Positions 30,595 through 33,039 of a stretch of DNA of 33,039 nt are shown here, piece by piece; position 1 is the first letter of the stretch, and each line of letters opens with the position of its first letter. The stretch spans positions 1 to 33,039 of the forward strand of contig JAAYBS010000033.1 of NCBI GenBank assembly GCA_012718855.1. The letters are read 5' to 3'. The notes below the pieces were generated by a model. That model did no database searches and was not told the origin of the DNA. It saw only the letters and a program-made list of their open reading frames with translations. The translations under genes were made by a program, and so were the position numbers. This DNA comes from Syntrophomonadaceae bacterium (lineage in GTDB: Bacteria > Bacillota > Syntrophomonadia > Syntrophomonadales > Syntrophomonadaceae).

Positions 30595-31457
30595 TGAAAC
30601 TCATTTGGCTGTTTATTAAACAACTTCGCCCTAAACAATGGACCAAAAACCTGTTGGTATTTGCAGCTTTGATATTTACTATTCCGAATGTCAGTCTGGA
30701 TATGTTTTATCTGGCCCTGGTGGGCTTTGTTCTGTTTTCGCTGGTTTCCGGAGGGGTCTATATTTTAAACGATTGGGTGGATTTGGAGCAAGACCGCCTT
30801 CATCCCGACAAAAAAAACCGCCCCATGGCCTCCGGGGAATTACCACCGGTATTAGCTCTGACTGGTGGGGCTATTATACTACCGCTTTCATTAATAATCA
30901 GTTTCTATATAAATTTCAATTTTGGACTGATTCTTTCCCTGTACTTTATTCTGAATATAGCCTATTCTTTTTATCTTAAAAATTTAGTAATTATAGATGT
31001 GATGGTTATTGCCAGCGGCTTTGTATTACGGGCGGCCGGTGGAGCTTTTGTTATTGAGGTTCCCATTACTCCCTGGTTTATTATTTGTACCGCTTTGCTG
31101 GCTCTATTTCTGGCTATCAGCAAGCGGCGGCAGGAGCTGGTGGTAAGCAGTATTGGTGAGGGGGAACATCGGACAGTATTAGGTTCGTATTCGGTAAATC
31201 TGCTGGATGAAATGAACAGTATAGTTACTACGGCAACGATTATCAGCTATGCGTTGTTTACATTTACATCCGGTCATACCATAAATCTGATGTGGACCAT
31301 ACCTCTGGTTATATATGGAATATTTCGTTATCTGTATTTGATTCATGTTGAAAATCAGGGGGAACAACCGGATGAAATTCTGCTCAGGGATAAGCCCATC
31401 CTGATTACGGTCGCACTCTATACGCTGGCGGTAGTAGTAATTTTGCTGTATTTTTAA
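30594..31457 (+). CDS. Decaprenyl-phosphate phosphoribosyltransferase-like UbiA prenyltransferase
   Basis: A 287-residue integral membrane enzyme of the UbiA superfamily. The first Asp-rich motif and its extension, NDWVDLEQDRLHPDKKNRPM followed by ASGEL (from about 62), have the HPxKxxRPxASG pattern of DPPR synthase (Rv3806c type) rather than of ubiquinone or heme enzymes. A second region (IDVMVIASGFVLRAAGGAF) and YSFYLKN also fit. It would transfer 5-phosphoribose from PRPP to a polyprenyl phosphate at the cytoplasmic face. Start and stop overlap (TAATG) with the glycosyltransferase gene. With the following SMR-type gene it suggests a pathway for exporting a lipid-linked pentose. Confidence 0.85.
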   Translation: MKLIWLFIKQLRPKQWTKNLLVFAALIFTIPNVSLDMFYLALVGFVLFSLVSGGVYILNDWVDLEQDRLHPDKKNRPMASGELPPVLALTGGAIILPLSLIISFYINFNFGLILSLYFILNIAYSFYLKNLVIIDVMVIASGFVLRAAGGAFVIEVPITPWFIICTALLALFLAISKRRQELVVSSIGEGEHRTVLGSYSVNLLDEMNSIVTTATIISYALFTFTSGHTINLMWTIPLVIYGIFRYLYLIHVENQGEQPDEILLRDKPILITVALYTLAVVVILLYF

Positions 31458-31511
31458 AGTTGTCTTTCGAATCTTTTAGGCTCTATTAAAAAGAGTATAA
31501 ACATTATTTCA

Positions 31512-31558
31512 TTTATATAAATATACCGCTCGCTCGCTCGCTTGTATATTTATATAAA
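31512..31558. repeat. Perfect 15-bp AT-rich inverted repeat with a (CGCT)4 loop
   Basis: TTTATATAAATATAC (31512-31526) is the exact inverse complement of GTATATTTATATAAA (31544-31558). The 17-base loop is four copies of CGCT plus T, in sharp contrast with the AT-only arms. It occupies the 136-base gap between the UbiA-like gene and the SMR-like gene. No T-run follows, so it is not a standard terminator, though the stem itself could pause transcription. Confidence 0.8.
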
Positions 31559-31593
31559 CTATAATAAAGCAACCAAACCTAAGGAGTTAATTA

Positions 31594-31950
31594 ATGCATC
31601 CATATATCCTGGTTTTCATTTCCATAATATTAGGGGTAGCCGGACAGCTTACCATGAAGTGGGGAACCTCACAAATATCTGCCACCGGCCTTTCAGTGAT
31701 TTCCCAGCTTATTAAATATTTTACTCATATTCCTATTCTTATGGGATTGATGTTTTATGTTCTATCTGCAGTTGTATGGCTTTTTGCTATCTCCCGGGTA
31801 CAACTCTCCGTAGCCTATCCCATGGTAGCATCAGGATATGTCCTGGTGGTACTCTTTTCCTGGCTGCTTCTAAACGAACCACTGACTACTTTAAAAATTA
31901 TCGGCTTACTGACCATAGTAACGGGTGTAATTATTATTGCCAACTCCTAG
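31594..31950 (+). CDS. SMR/EamA-type small transporter (ArnE/F-like flippase)
   Basis: A 118-residue protein with four membrane helices (ILVFISIILGVAGQLTMKWG; ILMGLMFYVLSAVVWLFAI; AYPMVASGYVLVVLFSWLL; IIGLLTIVTGVIIIA). It resembles the small multidrug-resistance/DMT family; the phrase QLSVAYPMVASGYVLV is typical of ArnE/ArnF-like subunits that flip polyprenyl-phosphate sugars. Drug efflux is the alternative, but its neighbours make a lipid-linked sugar and use one, so a flippase is preferred. AAGGAGTT upstream of the ATG. Confidence 0.75.
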   Translation: MHPYILVFISIILGVAGQLTMKWGTSQISATGLSVISQLIKYFTHIPILMGLMFYVLSAVVWLFAISRVQLSVAYPMVASGYVLVVLFSWLLLNEPLTTLKIIGLLTIVTGVIIIANS

Positions 31951-32037
31951 CATAGCAGGGTTGACAAGGGAAGAGGTTGTTATCGACCCAATGATGTGAA
32001 ATTATTCACTAACAAGGCAATATAACCTAATTTGTGA

Positions 32038-32048
32038 TAAAATATAAT
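32038..32048 (+). promoter_or_regulatory. Candidate -10 elements before the FnIII gene
   Basis: Overlapping TAAAAT (32038-32043, preceded by TG as in an extended -10) and TATAAT (32043-32048) lie about 55 bases before the start. No good -35 is visible. Confidence 0.35.
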
Positions 32049-32098
32049 CATATATGGAATTAAAAGCCATAAACATCCATTATATGGGAGGAGATGCG

Positions 32099-33039
32099 AT
32101 GAAAAAAAGTATCTTATGGTTGGCGATCACATTTATTTTTGTGCTTGGCATGGTATTCACAGAGGTATATGTAGCTCGGGCAGAATATGTACCTGAACTG
32201 GATACTAATATTAAGGTCAATACCCCGGCAGCCGGGGCAACACTTACTGCCGGAAGCAGTTATGACATTACCTGGGATGCCGGCGGACTGATTCAATCAG
32301 TTAATATCATGTATTCTTCTGACGGTGGAACCTCGTGGTATTCTCAGGAAATATTAAGTGGAAACCCAGGAACGTATACCTGGACAGTTCCCTCAACTCC
32401 CACCAACCAGGGAATAATAAAAATTGATATAGCCAGAACTATATTTCAGGGATACCCCCCTCATCCGGTAATCAAGCATTATTATAATGACAGCGGAACT
32501 TTCACTATTAAAAAATTATTGGGACCCATATTGATAAAACCAGCCGCTCCTGCTGATCTGACTGTTACCGGTACTACTACCGATACGGTGGATTTATCCT
32601 GGACAGATAAATCCTTTAATGAAAGCGGATTTTTTATACATAGGAAGCTGGAGGGGGCACCAGGTTATACCAGCGTTGGACATGTAGGGTCCAACATTAC
32701 CAGCTTTCATGATAGCGGACTAACTTCCGGAACCGAGTATCATTATGTAGTTACAGCATACAATAGTATTGGCACTTCGCCATTTAGCAATGATGCTGCT
32801 GCTACTACCCTGGAAATAGCAAACAGCAAACCTTTAGCCCCTACTCTGTTAACGGCACTTCCCGGTTCAGATGATACCCGTATTGACCTCACCTGGCAAA
32901 ACAACTCTACCAATGAAACGGGATTCTATATTTACCGTCAAAAAGAGGGAGACGCTGATTTCAGTAAAGTATATGACAGCGGCAGCGGAGGCTGGACTGG
33001 ATATGGCGATGTTGGGCTGCAGCCGGGCACCAAATATTA
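32099..33039 (+). CDS. Secreted fibronectin type III repeat protein (partial, runs off the window)
   Basis: An open frame of at least 313 residues without a stop before the edge. The N-terminus is a signal peptide (KKSILWLAITFIFVLGMVF...ARA). A beta-sandwich region follows (about 40-130; TPAAGATLTAGSSYDITWDAG, YSSDGGTSWYSQ), of the Ig-like type found in cell-surface proteins. One full FnIII domain follows (about 145-240; AAPADLTVTGTTTDTVDLSW...GTEYHYVVTAYNSIGTSPFSN). A second begins at about 247 (APTLLTALPGSDDTRIDLTW) and is cut by the window. GGAGGAG precedes the ATG. It is probably an exported surface or adhesion protein and may be a target of the nearby glycosylation genes (inference). Confidence 0.82.
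   Translation, partial: MKKSILWLAITFIFVLGMVFTEVYVARAEYVPELDTNIKVNTPAAGATLTAGSSYDITWDAGGLIQSVNIMYSSDGGTSWYSQEILSGNPGTYTWTVPSTPTNQGIIKIDIARTIFQGYPPHPVIKHYYNDSGTFTIKKLLGPILIKPAAPADLTVTGTTTDTVDLSWTDKSFNESGFFIHRKLEGAPGYTSVGHVGSNITSFHDSGLTSGTEYHYVVTAYNSIGTSPFSNDAAATTLEIANSKPLAPTLLTALPGSDDTRIDLTWQNNSTNETGFYIYRQKEGDADFSKVYDSGSGGWTGYGDVGLQPGTKY

Noticed and set aside
31961-31966. Perfect TTGACA as a promoter for the FnIII gene
   Set aside because: No -10 lies at 16-18 bases; better -10 candidates are about 75 bases further on.
1-33039. CRISPR arrays, tRNA or rRNA genes, intact transposases
   Set aside because: No regularly spaced direct repeats, cloverleaf sequences or DDE/HUH motifs were found on reading the window.

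Overview
The window looks like chromosomal DNA from an anaerobic, moderately low-GC Firmicute. The closest feel is a syntrophic Clostridium-type organism such as the Syntrophomonadaceae; this is inference, because no rRNA or other marker gene is present. Supporting signs are strong purine-rich Shine-Dalgarno sites, a Gram-positive LexA box, a SigI/RsgI pair, and iron-sulfur and pterin-dependent redox genes.

Layout. (1) 1-3310: an endonuclease III-like glycosylase, convergent with an iron-uptake operon (feoA and a feoB split into two overlapping genes, minus strand). (2) 3469-5750: a deletion scar, where a four-PAS/GAF sensor on + and a Ku (NHEJ) gene on - have both lost their 3' parts at one junction near 5350; Ku also carries an in-frame stop. 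(3) 5882-8526: pterin-cofactor genes, namely a MoeA-like domain protein (-) and, on +, a DUF896 protein with a His/Cys tail, a MoaD/ThiS-like sulfur carrier and a MoeB/ThiF-like activating enzyme. (4) 8648-14379: a sigma-54-type promoter drives a polyferredoxin, an aldehyde:ferredoxin oxidoreductase (AOR) and NuoE/NuoF/NuoG-like diaphorase subunits. The gene for a sigma-54 enhancer-binding protein follows (14473-16482). (5) 16610-19427: a MORN-repeat protein (-), SOS-controlled DNA polymerase IV with a small partner gene, and a DUF1189 membrane protein. (6) 19452-22499: a large palindromic element, then an S-layer-homology protein, SigI and an RsgI-like anti-sigma factor. (7) 22538-29113: a tiny transcription unit, a CNNM/CBS/CorC membrane protein, and sbcD-sbcC. 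(8) 29266-33039: a GT-C glycosyltransferase, a decaprenyl-phosphate phosphoribosyltransferase-like UbiA protein, an SMR-type small transporter, and a secreted fibronectin-III protein running off the right edge.

How it works together. The central 5.9-16.5 kb block reads as one module. It holds maturation genes for a tungsten or molybdenum pterin cofactor, the AOR that would use it, an iron-sulfur relay to an NAD(P)-reactive flavin subunit, and a dedicated sigma-54 activator. The operator pattern TGTAACA-N4-TGTTACA lies before the activator gene, and related half-sites lie about 110-150 bp upstream of the -24/-12 promoter.

The most novel-looking signal is in the aor-nuoE gap (11111-11246). It can fold into a compact three-way junction with a long closing stem, two side hairpins whose loops are complementary, and a possible anti-SD/SD switch just downstream. 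Other notable points are SD-sequestering hairpins before the SLH gene and the activator gene, the double-truncation Ku scar, an RsgI lacking the usual Asn-Pro site, and a self-contained ~120-nt promoter-miniORF-terminator unit. No tRNA, rRNA, CRISPR array or intact transposase was seen.
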